From the NCBI GenBank assembly GCA_903813345.2, contig CAIIXF020000006.1:36917348-36981347 (forward strand): a DNA stretch of 64,000 nt, given 5' to 3'. Source of the DNA: Owenia fusiformis (lineage: Eukaryota; Annelida; Polychaeta; Sabellida; Oweniidae). Under the pieces are notes generated by a model. It made no database searches and was not told the DNA's origin. It saw only the letters and a list, made by a program, of their open reading frames with translations. Both the position numbers and the translations under genes were made by a program. Shown here in pieces: positions 11,644 to 24,700 of the stretch. Each line of letters begins with the position of its first letter. Position 1 is the first letter of the stretch.

Positions 11644-12578
11644 CACGCGGTATTAACTCATCGGGCCTTATCGAAACCAAAACGCCCCGCAAAACCGTTA
11701 ATTTGAATTTCAAACCTACCCTTTCTTTGGAAAATCAATGATTGTGAGTCTCACATAACACCGTTTTCTTCAAACTTGTTCCATTAAAACCTTCACAGAA
11801 ATACCTTTCACTCGAGACATTGCTTTTGTGTACAGAGTCACTCGTTTTTTGGTCCCCAGATGTGAGAAGATGCAAATCTTCAGAGATTTCAACCAAAAGC
11901 CTCGATATATCGCCAGTTCTTTAATTATTCTCCCCTACATATTGCACAAGGACTCCCATTACAACCCTCCATCTCAGCAGCAACATATTTATTACATTAA
12001 ACGCACCAATTTCCAAAAGTCCTACGCATCTGTTCGAAATTGATCAAAACACTTCCAAAACGCCCCGTTGGATCTATACGCCTTATGTAGATACACGTTT
12101 TGTAGTCATAGACTCTGCGGGGCGTTTTGGAAGACAACGGGGCGTTTTGGTCAATTTCGAACAGTTGCGTAGGACTTTTCAAAATTGCTGCGTTTCATGT
12201 AATAAATATGTTGATGCAGCGATGGAGGGTTGTAAAGGGAGTCCTTGCGCAGAATATGGGGGGGGGGGGGGGAGAGTGATAGAAGAACTGACGAGATATC
12301 AAGGATTGTGGTTGAAATCTCCGAGGATTTGCAACTTCTCACATCTGGGGATCAAAACGCCGCTAAAACGAGGGACTTTATACAAAGGCAATGTCTCGAC
12401 TGAAGGGTATTTCTGTGTAGGTTTTAATGGAACAAGTTTGAAGAAAAACGGTGTAGTGTGAGACTCACAATCATTGATTTTCCAAAGACAGGTTAGATAT
12501 GAAATTCAAATGAACGGTTTTGTGGGGCGTTTGGGGGTGTTTTGGTTTCGATACGCCCCGGTGAGTTAGTACCGCGTG
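11644..12578. mobile_element. 935-bp foldback element with 5-bp target duplication
   Basis: The whole element is an imperfect palindrome. Arms of about 420-460 bp run from CACGCGGTATTAACTCA to ACTAACTC-like/ACCGCGTG ends, around a short centre near 12065-12115. Subterminal copies of GGGGCGTTTTGG occur at both ends and on both sides of the centre. It is flanked by TGAGA at 11639-11643 and 12579-12583. The open frames in the arms (11828-12461) are mirror images of each other and not genes. Confidence 0.9.
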
Positions 12579-12583
12579 TGAGA

Positions 12584-13300
12584 ATGGATTCGAGATGTAT
12601 TCAAAATTAATACGTTAAAATGTGTATTATCATCTTAACCACCTCACAAAATTATTTTGGAAATCAAAGATGTTCGATTTTTGAGATTTTTATTTTCGAA
12701 TGTTGACTTAGTTACTCGACTTGACTGCTAGGGTTTTTCAAAAACAGTACCCAGTTTTAGGATTTTCAGGGGAATTAGGAACCTATTACTTATTCAGTCT
12801 ACCCATTCCATAATAACACGTTGGCTAGCATTGATTTTTATAAAATGTTGAATTTTTAAAATGTTTATTTGAATATATAACGAACCAAATTGACATGCTC
12901 GGTTCGTGAAGGACTAAAGTATCCTTTGCTGGCAAGTGAAATCGGTTTCAATAGTTTAAGTTAAAAATTTGTGACAACCTTTGTCATTTTTTCCGCGTTT
13001 TTCCGAGCCATATATCTGCTTGGTTTTAAAAAAGATATTTCCAATAACAATATTCATTATCAAATTAACCACATCAAATATTAATTTCTCAAGCATAATA
13101 TCTTTATTTCAAATTGAAAAATAAATTACATTATTAATATTTACATATTTTGTCTTTCCAAGTACTTTTTATCCACTGTAAGAAACCATTAACACGATAT
13201 GCCTGATTTCTATACAAAAATTGTTCATATTCTATTTTTGTTTTGTGTGTTATACATGTAGCTTTAGAGTGGGCAACACTTTTAATATGTACAATATATC
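12584..13300. other. AT-rich spacer, nothing recognised
   Basis: I see no gene, tandem repeat or element with clear ends in this stretch. Confidence 0.4.
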
Positions 13301-13302
13301 TA

Positions 13303-13361
13303 CGAGGGGTGTTCATAAAGTCGTCACGATTTTAATCCTAGAACTTTATGATCATCCCTCG
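13303..13361. mobile_element. 59-bp mariner-type micro-MITE
   Basis: The ends CGAGGGGTGTTCATAAAGTC and ACTTTATGATCATCCCTCG are inverted repeats flanked on both sides by TA (13301-13302, 13362-13363), as expected for the Tc1/mariner superfamily. Almost the whole element is stem. Confidence 0.85.
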
Positions 13362-13760
13362 TACATTTAGATAATTAATACTGCTATTAGAGTCTTACAT
13401 CAAACCCCCGGAAGACAGGGGCTTGAATCAAGACTAATGTTATTGTAAATTTGACAATTCATTTCATTTTTTCAGTTTGTATATTCAGAAGAGGAACATC
13501 TGTTTCACGAAAATGACATACTATTTGTTTTGGTCATTAGACATACGTGTGCAATCTAAACTTCAATGTGAGCAAATCTGAGGGGGGGGGGAACTGCAAA
13601 ATTGATAAAGTGTCAAATTCACAAATCACAGATGTAAATGCATTAAGTAAAGCTAATTCATCCTTCTTTAGGCACCAGAACATTGATCTCCAATTTTGAG
13701 ATATTTGGCATGAAAATTTATCATAATCAACTAGATAATGGCAACTCCGCGGAGTAGCAA

Positions 13761-14302
13761 ATCCCAACGAACAAAATATCAATTACCGAATTCCAATCAA
13801 TTATACTCATTACTTTGGTTAAAATTGAAAAATTTAGATTTTAGAATTGTGAATTCCTGCAAAGCAGCCATTTTGAATTTTCTGAGGTACAAATCTGAAA
13901 AATAATACCATAATTGTGATCTACTCCAAAATTCCTTCAATTTGAGTATTATATAGCCCTACGTTGAAGGGATCGAAAAAATATTGCGAAATCGTACATT
14001 AAACGGCCATTTTGATAGATGTTGCGAATAAACTACCAAAATTTCAAACAATAATATTAATTACTTTGGTTTAGAATGAAAACTTTATTATTTTTGCGAA
14101 AAAGTCCCGTCATTTTTAAAGCGGCGGCCATCTTGAAAAAATTTTTTTTGCATAAAACTATTTATCAATATACATCTTTCCACCAAATATGAAGAAAATC
14201 CGTCAACTAATATTTGAGTTATCTTCCGGACGGACGGACTGACTGACTGACGGATGGACGGAGGGCTTCACTATATCCCTACCGAACTTCGTTCGTTGGG
14301 AT
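13761..14302. mobile_element. MITE-like element ending ATCCCAACGAAC
   Basis: The ends ATCCCAACGAAC and GTTCGTTGGGAT are perfect 12-bp inverted repeats. The interior has repeated CGGCCATTTTGA-like motifs and a GGACGGACGGACTGACTGAC microsatellite near the right end. A diverged relative of the right end lies at about 16720-16865 (TCTTTCCACC, GATGGATGG, CCTTGGGATAA). No clear target duplication. Confidence 0.65.
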
Positions 14303-14414
14303 AATTATAGACTGGCTTTGATGAAAAAATTCATAGATTTGTCTTGAAGTTATATGACACAATTTCCGTTTATATGTAAAATTACATATAAACAAAATGT
14401 CACCAACCACCACC

Positions 14415-14619
14415 CAGGCCCGTAGCCAGGGGGGGGGGGTTCACAGTGTTCGAGCGAACCCCCTGGCCAAAAAAAGCTTTCAAAATCATGCAGTTTGTCA
14501 CCATTTTGAGCACTTCTCAAATGATTTTAGCCATATTTGGGCCGAAATTGTCATATGTGAACCCCCCTGGAAATTTTCAAAAAGTGAACTCCCCCTGGCA
14601 AATCCTGGCTACTGGCCTG
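14415..14619. mobile_element. CAGG/CCTG-family MITE, 205 bp
   Basis: The ends CAGGCCCGTAGCCAGGG and CCTGGCTACTGGCCTG are inverted repeats. Internally it carries CAAAATCATGCAGTTTGTCA and TTTGGGCCGAAATTG, which also occur in inverted or diverged form in the copies at 53063-53241 and 59616-59807. No target duplication is visible for this copy. Confidence 0.8.
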
Positions 14620-15035
14620 TAATTAAATGATTTATTAAATTAAATGATTAAATTTATATGTAAAGTCACATAAAAATGTCACCACCTGATTGCAATAAGA
14701 AAAGTGTGATAGTTTGTTACAGACACTGATGCCAAATGCTGAACGTAAGTCAAAAAAATAATGACTTTATTACATGCAACAAAAATATCACATGTTACAG
14801 GCACCAATGCTAAACACCTAAAAAATATTGGCAAAACGTGGACACTATAGTGTTTGAAAATAACATGTGATACTAAAATCAAAACTGAATCAGTAACTTG
14901 ATAGCTTGATCATTAATTTTTTGCACATTTACAAAAATTAGTGTTAATTTTGTATTCCTTGGGGGTCTTTGTTCAATTTAATACATAAGGTGGTCCATAT
15001 AAAAGACCTATAAATAATATGAAATAGTCTACATA

Positions 15036-15200
15036 CGAGGGTTGATCCAAAAGTTCCGAACCATTTGCTCTAAAAATCTTAATACTTTATGAGTATTGTT
15101 CATATTTGGCCACAACCACCCAATATATAGTAGTTTCATTTTGTGTAAAAATAAGCAATACATTTTACCAGCAACATGGGAACTTTTGGATCAACCCTCG
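15036..15200. mobile_element. 165-bp mariner-type MITE
   Basis: The perfect inverted ends CGAGGGTTGATCCAAAAGTT and AACTTTTGGATCAACCCTCG are flanked by TA at 15034-15035 and 15201-15202. The end sequence is typical of mariner transposons. The interior is too short for a transposase. Confidence 0.9.
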
Positions 15201-15254
15201 TACAATATCAAAAATATAAATGCAAATTAAGTGCCTAATGCAAGTAAAGAATAG

Positions 15255-15715
15255 ACATATGGGAGCATAGCATGTTCTTTTCTAGATAACATCTAGTGAA
15301 TTTGTATCACAAATACGAGATGGGAAGTTTTTCTTGGATAACTTTGGGTGAGTTTGTATCACATACATGTATGCTCACTAGGTCCTTCCAGCTGAAGAGT
15401 CTGTATCACATATTTCTGGATAACATCTAGTGAATTTGTATCACAAATACCAGCTAGGAAGTCTTTCTTGGATAACTTTGGGTGAGTTTGTATCACATAC
15501 ATGTATGTTTGCTAGGTCTTTCCAGCTGGAGAGTCTGTATCACATATTTCTGGATAACATCTAGTAAGTTTGTATCATCTTTCTAGGATAACAACTGATT
15601 ATCAAATATGCTAGTTAGGTGGTCTTTCTTGGATAACATCTTGCGAGCTTGTATCACATATGCTAGCTAGCTAGGTGGTCTTTCTTGGATAACAACTGGT
15701 GAATTACCTTTGGAA
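15255..15715. repeat. Minisatellite overlapping the TBC1D7 stop codon
   Basis: Units of about 60-75 bp share TTCTTGGATAAC, GAGTTTGTATCACATA and GGTCTTTCCAGCTG-like sequence. The last unit includes the final dozen codons and the stop of the TBC1D7 gene (15667-15669), so the C-terminal end of that protein is repeat-encoded, as in the two GPCRs. Confidence 0.8.
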
Positions 15716-15795
15716 GAAGGTAATAGTAAACTTCCATACTTCTGCCAGAGATCTAAGGATTTACTTACTATAATATCAGCACTGTCAGACGATAT
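15667..15795 (-). CDS. TBC1D7: TBC1D7 exon 6 (last coding)
   Basis: It encodes [20 protein letters not shown] and a tail longer than in the human protein that ends ERPPS. The stop at 15667-15669 lies inside the minisatellite at 15255-15715. Confidence 0.9.
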   Translation of the reverse strand: MSSDSADIIVSKSLDLWQKYGSLLLPSSKGNSPVVIQERPPS

Positions 15796-18700
15796 CTGAA
15801 AATGAAATTTTTTATATAATTTATGTGCCAGAGAAAGCTCTTGTTCTAACATTTTGTTGAGAGTTGCTTTGTACCAACCGGCTCAAATAAATTTTTCAGC
15901 GAAAACATTTATATTGGGAAAAAAGTAAAATTGATAATATAATATATAGCGTTAGTGTGAAAATGGTTTTGAAAAAGGTAAAACATGGCTATTGTGAATA
16001 ATCACAAACATACTAGTTTTCTGCAAAATTCAAAATTCGGAACAACAAAATTCTGCAATTTTCTAAAACGAGGATTCAATCAATTTTGTACACTATTCTT
16101 TCCATTTTTGACTTGTTGAAAACTTAAAATCCCATATGGAAACCGGAAGTGGATTATCCGACAACTATTATATGAAAGAACTGCTGATCGCTTTAGCGAA
16201 CTGATACATGATGGAATGGGGATGGAATTTCACGATAAAACTGTAGTTGTACTCAATAATGATTGGGTGCTGGCCATAAACAGACCTATTACAAATACCT
16301 TGCAACGGTAGGAATTCGTAAAAACATGTAATTCTGATGGATTTTCTTGAAAATCAGGGATTCTGCAAAATGGGGGAGTTTTTGACAAATTCCATCTGCG
16401 GTGCAGAATTACAGAAAATCAGTAAATATGCCTAAAATGTTTATTAATTGAGTCATAGTTAACAATTCTGTCTTACCTTATTCAAATATTGCACGATTTC
16501 CTGTGATGAGTTCATACTAAGCAGAGGTCTCTTTAATGTTAATAGTGTAGAAACCATCAGGAATACTAGGATCTTACAAGAACCTCCTATCACCTTGTCC
16601 CATATTCTGAAAAATAAAATTTGATTAATGATGTGTCCCATATTCTGAAAAATAAAATTTGATTAATGATGTGTCCCATATTCTGAAAAATAAAATTTGA
16701 TTAATGATGTGTCCTTTCATTTACCAATAGCCATCTTTCCACCGAAAAAGAAGAAAATCATTCCTCTATAGGACTCAAGTTATTTGAATACTCTACTGCA
16801 GATGGATGGTCAGACAGGCAGACTGGTGGACGGCTTCAGCGAACTTTACTCCTTGGGATAACTAACTATATGTGAAATGTCATCCAGTAGAAACAAACAT
16901 TACGAGGGTCTTGTCCCTAATCTAATCAATTTACCTTAATTTTGTAGGTTCACCAAAGATGATTGGGATTAATTGGAATTTTGAACTCTAAAGCATTATT
17001 CATATACATGTATGGGATTGTTGGTCTATTTCTAAACCATGCTGTATAAAAATATTTGAGATTTTAATTCAAAAGCGTTTATTTGTCTGTTTCAATATAT
17101 TTTGAAGTAAGTTGATATACTTTTTTCTAATATGTTACTCTACCTTTCAAAAGATGTCTCTGGTAGTACTCCAGCAAAGCTTGATTTGTACCAAAGGCTC
17201 ATGGGTAGAGAAGAGAGCACTCTGTGTTTAGATAAATGCTCATAAAGTTTTCCATCTTTGTCTTCTCGCTTTAAATAATACTCTGTTCTCTCAATCTGAA
17301 ATGTAAAATAAGCCAAAATGGAATTGCAAAAATGTCAAATAAGCCAAAATGTAAAATAAGCCAAAATGTAAAATAACCCAAAATGGAATATGAGCCAAAA
17401 TGTCAAGTAAGCCAAAATGTAAAATAAGCCAAAATGTAAAATAAGTCAAAATGTAAAATAAGTCAAGATGTAAAATAAGCCAAAATGTAAAATAAGTCAA
17501 GATGTAAAATAAGCCAAAATGTAAAATAAGTAAAATAAGCCAAAATGGAATACAAGCCTGCTGTAGATTATATAATCTTTAAGTTCAACTTTTTATTTCT
17601 AATACATGGACTTCAAATATCAAAGTATTTTTACAGGTAACAATTTTTGGAATGTTCAAGCCAAGCATATATCACATTTAACACCCTTTTTTTTGAAATG
17701 AGAATTGATCAAATAATGAGAATATATAGTTCCACTATTTTATGAATTTGATTTGACCAAAATTTATGCCCGGCATAAAATTTGTTCCAAAATTTATGCC
17801 GGGCATAAAATTTGTTCCAAAATTTATGCCGGGCATAAAATTTGTTCCAAAATTTATGCCGGGCATAAAATTTGTTCCAAAATTAATGCCCAGCATAAAA
17901 ATTGTTACAAAGTTCATGCTAGGCATAAAAATTGTTACAGAATTTATACCCAGTTTAAATTTTGTTACAAAAATCATGCCATGCATAAAATATTGCTTTG
18001 GAGATGGAATTTGTTTCAAATGCTAGAATCATTATGCCAGGGAAAAAAATTGGGGGAAAATTAATACTTTCACCAACATCAATTTTTAGTCTTTTTCGGC
18101 CATTATTTCAATGCTCTAATAAACTTTTAGTTTTCTGCAAACAAGCATTTTACCACTCATTTCAGCAGTTAATAACAAAGAAGCATTTACTTGTATTGTA
18201 TTTATTTTTAACAGTTAACTCTTTATTTTCCATGCATATAGGCTACAACATATTTATTCTAAGGCTATTGTATTAAAGTATACTCCATAAATATTGTGTA
18301 TATATTTTTGTCAAGTATTTTAAGTTGATTTTAACTTAATTTGCAGTCAGTAGTGTTATTTAGAGCTTCAAATGTCATTTCAATCCAATGTTGACTTGAG
18401 ATATCCACAGATTTGCAGAACTTTTAACTACAACAGGTTACTCAGTTGTAATCCAAATGTAACGATATCATGAGGTGACCATCCATCATATACAGGATGT
18501 CAAATAAGTCCCATCCCACTGCTACAGCTAAAACCTTAAAAGATGGTACCGAGTATGATATACCATTTGAAAGGTCACCTAAAGTATCTCAAGTAATTTA
18601 GATGAAATTTACCTATATTTTCATGATGTCCAGAAATCAGTTAAATTCACTGTGATATGCATCTTGAGCTCACTTGACTTTCTGATACATGATTTTTAGT

Positions 18701-21700
18701 ATCCTGCTAAATACGTCAAATTGCCATGTTTCTAGGTCTATGGTCACCTTAATTGATAGCAGTTTTGTGACATTGATTGACATGTACCAGATATAACACA
18801 TATTAAAGTATCTTTGGATGATCTTTCCAATGATGCATTAACTTGGTACCATACATCTTGGTTTGGGCTTTAGAGGGGGAGGGGGTGGAACTCACAACAC
18901 CCTGTATATGAGGAATTTTAGGGTTTGTCTTATTCATATAAAATCCCTAACCTTGTAATTTTCACTATCACTAATTGATTGGATAAGACGCCTGTGAAGG
19001 TTAGCGAGCTATATCTACCGCTATTGCCTGATGAATTACCCCGATATACCCCCCTTACCTCATTTTGATATTAGATTCTTTAATGACCATGAAAATATCA
19101 TAATGTCATGCGTTTCATTTCAATCGAATTCTACTCGCACACACATGTGTGATGTCACTGATAAAACATAGCCATGGGAATAAAGGTATGTAATACACCA
19201 GCTATGTCACTATGACATGAAATATGCCTTCGTGTGATTAAGATGTTATAGTTGTCACTGGCATGTAGCGATTTAAGCGATACTGGATACTTTACTGAAT
19301 TGTGTCGAAGTTAGACGTGTGGTGCGGAAGTTAATATGCAGATGACCATCATTTCAATGTTATATTGTTTGTAGGCAAATTGAGATTAGGCCATTGGAGT
19401 ATTTGTTTCACGCATACATAAAGCCTAACGCATTCAAGGGTCACATTTATCATTAAACCAATAACTCAAACATATGACCTTGTACACCGACCACCTCTTG
19501 AAATCAATGCAGGCCGATTTCAACGAATGCAAACGGTGATATATAAAAGAAACATAATCAAGTATGACCACGTCCCAACTTCTTTTGTTTTCTTTACAAC
19601 TAAGCTATAACTGCAGTCTATTCAGTGTTGCGTATCGAACCTTGTTTATTATAAAAATAGTGCAACAACAAGCAGAATTCACACATTTACCTATACTTAT
19701 TCTCAACTGAAGACATTGAATTTATCTCTTAGGTTTTACATTATAAATATCTTAACATGCAGAATACGAAAATAGAGGCTTGGGCCCAACTTTGTATGGA
19801 TTTTATGAAAATAATCTGATTTTAGAGAAATGAAAAGAAAAATGTCCACACCCTACACAAAATATTTATGGTTCCCCGGGAATACGTATGTGTTGCTTGT
19901 ATATTAGAATCGTATTCCAGTTACAGAAAGAAGTACATATCATGCTAAACTATATATATATATTTATCGTCTATTATCCTTTGACAAGTAGAGTAGAGAA
20001 TAAAAATAAAAAATTTAAAAAATTCAAAAAAAGAAATAAGATTAATTTTTTAGAAAACTACTTGGTATATGATAAAGCAGATATGTGCGGTCGGTTTGGA
20101 TATGGGGTTTATCCCTCGTGAGATATGCACGTCTACCTTCGGTCCCTATGGTCCATCAGGTAGATATAGAGATTATCCTATATGAGGTTCAAGATATTGG
20201 GATTACCCCGAGGCAAATATAATATATCTGTCCGAGGGCCGCAGGTCCCGAGGGAAAATATATTTTATTCCATAGTACTACTGTTTTCCCAGGGAAATAT
20301 GAAGGAATTAAAATCGTATTGAATCGTATTACATGAAAAAATCGTATTGTCCCCGGGAAAAAATCGTATTGGAGCGTATTGACCTATTTTTTAGTTTCCC
20401 GGTTATTTTATTTATTTATTTTATTTTTCAAACAATGTGAATTTATTAATATAACGTTTGCATTATCCAAATGTAACATTCTAGAGGGATGTATAATAAA
20501 TAGGTTATTTACTGGGAGGGATTGAATATGGGTTTTATTCCTCGGAAAATATGATATTGACCTTGGGCAATATGATATTGACACTCGGTCGCTGCGCTCT
20601 CGGTCAATATTATATTACCCTTCAGTCAATATCATATTGTCCCTCGGAATAAAACCCATATTCAATCCCTCCCAGTAAATAACCTATATGTATTCCATAC
20701 CTGATGAGGTTTCAGGGGTATATCAACCGGGAATATATTCCATATCCGGCAAATATTTTTCGTATGTCCCGCTCCGACGGAGCTCCATATAAATCGTATG
20801 TCCCGCTCAAAAAAATGTTAAAAATAAATTCGGAAAAAAAAAATTTTGAAAAAAAAGTTTTGAAAAAAAAGTTTTGAAAAAAAAGTTTTGAAAATATTCT
20901 GAAAAAAAAGTATGCCAAACAAAGGTGAAAAAAATGTGGGAAAAAAATTGGGGAAAAAATGTGAAAAAAAATTTGGAATTTTTTTTTCATTTTTGAAAAA
21001 AAATCTGAAAATAAAAATGTGAAAAAATTGTGGAAAAAAATTATGCAAAAAAATGTGAAAAAATCTTGAAAAAAAATTTTGGACAAAAAATTTGAAAAAA
21101 AATTGTGAAAAAAATTTTTGGAAATTTTCTTTTTCATTTTTAAAAAAATTGAAAACAAATTTGGAAAAATTTTGAATTTTTTTTGAAAATGATAACATAT
21201 TTTGCAAGTAACACACCAGAGCATGTGGGAAACATACTTAAGATATCATATTCATTCGTGGATAAAAATCATATCTCTCATAAATCATAGGATATCCTCT
21301 ATATCCCATGGTTGCAATGATATAGATCGAATATCACATGATGATATATTTGATATGTGACCAAGATATCATATTTTAGTAAACAATTTACAAACCATCG
21401 AATATCACTTTTAAACTATCGAATATCACGTCTTAAAAAGTGATATTCGATGGTTTCGAATTTTTTCAAAAAATGAATTTTGAATATTTGATGACGTAAA
21501 TCAAGATAATTTCTACTCGCATCTTGTCTATTCCACAGGTTTGGGAAAAGTGTACAGGAAAATCTCCATGTTCAATTGATGTATGATCAATATAGGAATC
21601 GAATGTATTCTCGTGTGCATTACAATATCCACATTGAAACATTTTTGGCCTGCAATGGACGTATAATGGATTAGAATATGAGGCCGTGTTATCATTCTAA

Positions 21701-24700
21701 TGTAAAGTCATGGTATTGGGTTGCAAGTTAATATCAGTTTCAATGCAAAGTAATCATTTAATATCAGATGCGCGATCAGTCCAATAATGTAATTTCGGGT
21801 CATCAGTTCGATATCTAGCAGTTGTTCTAACGACACGGTATTACTAGGTTATCGTGTTATAAATACACACACATATAAATAAATCAAACTGGTACACGAT
21901 ATAAGCACGACTTCTCTTTCAATTGAGTATAAATGTTGATAAACTTACCCGGAAGCCAACACATACACGTTTAGACGATGCTATTTTCAGTTCAGTGTAA
22001 GAGTAAATGCCCGGATATCGAAGCTTTTTCGTGTAAAGTTTTAACCAAGCATGTAGTATCGGGTTATATTGCGTGTAGAATTTATCGATATCAGGGCCGC
22101 TACATGCCAGTGGTTGTGTAATCATTCATAGTCAACTGTTTTCAGTTTTCTGCTTCATCTGCTGTTAGTGCTTCCTTGCACAGGGCACTGTCGTTTCTTC
22201 ATATCAGCACTGGTTTAATAATAAGGCTCTGATTCCATTATTGCAACATTTTGTCTCAGGTAGTTTGATAATCATTTCACTGTGAGCAGTCTGGACAGTG
22301 TGAGATGTGAAGTCTAGACACTTCTCACTTCTAGATGCATTTTCGTGTCTTGGCCTGGTCTTCTAATCCTCACATGTATTTTTATCAGGAACTGAGTTTT
22401 GCAGTGGCAAGTCAATGTAGCCAAGCTGAATAACTCAAGACGGTCAGTGTTTGGTATTCTAGAGCCACAGTCACAATAGGCCTAGCTGATGGTGAAGTTA
22501 CGATATGTCATTTTTGTTGATTGTTTCTTTTGACAATTTTATGATTTGTATGTAGGTTTTGGATTCGAAATAGATCGGGAGTATCAGTATCAATCAGCGA
22601 CCTTGGAAATCAGTTGATTCTAACACCAATGACAGGGAACATCTTCTGCAAACACTGAAAAATGAGAAAATTCATTATTGACATTATCAGTCAAAATCTA
22701 ATACTGTAGATTGGGTTAATTTGGTGCCTGCTTTAATTTGGCAATTTGGCGAAATAGAAAAAATGTCCAATTCACATCTTCGCCAAATTTAGAAAGGATC
22801 TGCGGGAAATTTCCAGGGAATTTTGTACGGTGTATTTAAATCCCTTACGTTTTAGTTTTTACAAAATCTGAAAAGAGTAAGCTTTACAAATATCAATATG
22901 ATTGAGCTACCACGCGGAAGCCAAATTTTTGAATAATGAATTACTAGCTAGATAAAGTAATTGAATTGAAGGAATTGATGTAGCAATTTGTATTTTATTT
23001 GAGTATGTCATCTATGTATCTATGGAAGTTGTGGCATACATAGCAATGTCCAAGCCCCAGTGTCCGTCAAATCAAATGGCTGCCATAGCCTGCCAATATG
23101 CAAATAAAAAGTACCATGGGTACTGGGCTCACATGGTGTTGCTCAAAAGTGAATGGATAATGGCTAAAATGGCAGAGAAGAAACGGGTATAATTTTTTTC
23201 TGATTTTTTGCAACAAAATTATTTCATATAACTACTCTTTACAGTGACATGGCTTTTTACAATGCAGGACACCTGAAATTATTTGTAAAGCTAGAAAATG
23301 GGCAAAAGTGAATTTTGCAAGACAAAATGGCGACCATTTTAAAAATAGGCAAGCTTTTGAACCAGTAGTCATAGGGGAGTTTTCTGTATTGATGTTGAAC
23401 AAAAATAAGTTAAAGCGGGAATCCTATTGACATGGTTTTAAGGCAAATAGTCCAAAAGTGGATTTCGCGAGAGAGATGGAGAAATCAAAGATAACTAAAA
23501 TGGCTGAAAATAAAAAATGGATAAAATGTTTTGCGGATTTTTTGTAACAAAATTATTTCATAAAACTACTTTTTACAGTGAGATGGCTTTTTACAATGCA
23601 AGAAACCTGAAATTATTTGTGAAGCTTGGAAATGGGTCAAAAGAGAATTTCGTGAAACAAAAATGGCAACCTAATTGAAAAAAGGCAAGCTTTTGAACCA
23701 GGGCTCAAAGGGGAGTTTTCTGTATTGATGTTGAACAAAAATAACTTAAAACTGGAATCCTATCGACAGAGGTTTTAAGTCAAATGGTCCAAAAGTGGAT
23801 TTCGCGAGACAGATGGACAAATAAATGTTAACTAAAATGGCTTAAAATAAAAAAATCATTTTATACAACTACTCTTTACAGTGACATGGCTTTTTACAAT
23901 GCAGGAAACCTGAAATTATTTGTAAAGCTAGGAAATGGGCCAAAAGTGAATTTCGCAAGACAAAAATGCCGACCATTTTGAAATAGGCGAGCTTTTGAAC
24001 CAGGAGTCATAGGGAAGTTTTCTGTTTTGAAATCGAACAAAAATAAGTTAAAAGGGGAATCTTATCGACGCAGGTTTTAAAGCAAATGGTCCAAAAGTGA
24101 ATTTGGCGAGGGCAAAATTGCGGCTATTTTGAAAATAGGGGAGCTTTTGAACCAGGAGTCATAGGGGGTTTTCTATATTGATGTTGAAAAAATGAGTTAA
24201 AACGGGAATCCTATTGACAGAGGTTTTAAAACAGGCCAATATATTGTTGACAGCCAGACAGACAGACAGACGGACAAGTGAGTAATTGCAATAGCTCACC
24301 ATGTGAGCTAAAAATGGCAAAATCGCCAAATTAAGTAGCACCAAATTTAAAATATTAATACTATTGAGTTGAGTGTAAATGTATCCAAACTCAATGCTGA
24401 ATGTAGTGATTAAATTGCCTGCATTGCACATTGTCAATAAAATTCAATGGTTTTCTCATATTTCATGTTGAGTTATCCTAAAGGCCTAATGCAAAATATG
24501 AAAAGTTTAATCACAAATCATTTAAATTATTACTTTTCATGATTTTATTAACTGTATTCAAGACATTTTTGAAAATGTGACTTTTGAAAAACATATAGAA
24601 TCTATTAAAAGCGTCACCAAGTCAATGTTTTCGCTATAAATCAAGCAACAATGGTCTACACAACCGGTAATAATATAATAGGTCTTATATGTGTTATTAT

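Larger units (their letters stand above)
17680..18996. mobile_element. Left arm of a long inverted pair in TBC1D7 intron 3
   Basis: This segment is homologous, in reverse complement, to 30277-31341. It starts AACACCCTTTTTTTTGAAAT, then carries TTCCACTATTTTATGAATTT, a 30-bp minisatellite (17755-17960) and a non-repetitive body. It ends near ATTGATTGGATAAGACGCC. Unlike the right arm it contains a 414-bp MITE (18492-18905). It is preceded by ATTT (17676-17679), the same four bases that follow the right arm. Confidence 0.85.

Noticed and set aside
11828-12461. Open frames of 60-104 codons around 12 kb
   Set aside because: They are reverse-complement images of each other in the two arms of the foldback element.
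17735-18064. Open frames of [10 protein letters not shown]-type repeats on both strands
   Set aside because: They result from a 30-bp tandem repeat, a multiple of three with no stop; several frames are open at once, including the mirror array at 30891-31287.
20712-21224. Minus-strand frames of 170 and 132 codons
   Set aside because: They consist almost only of Phe, Lys, Asn and Ile and come from an A-rich low-complexity tract; no protein family.
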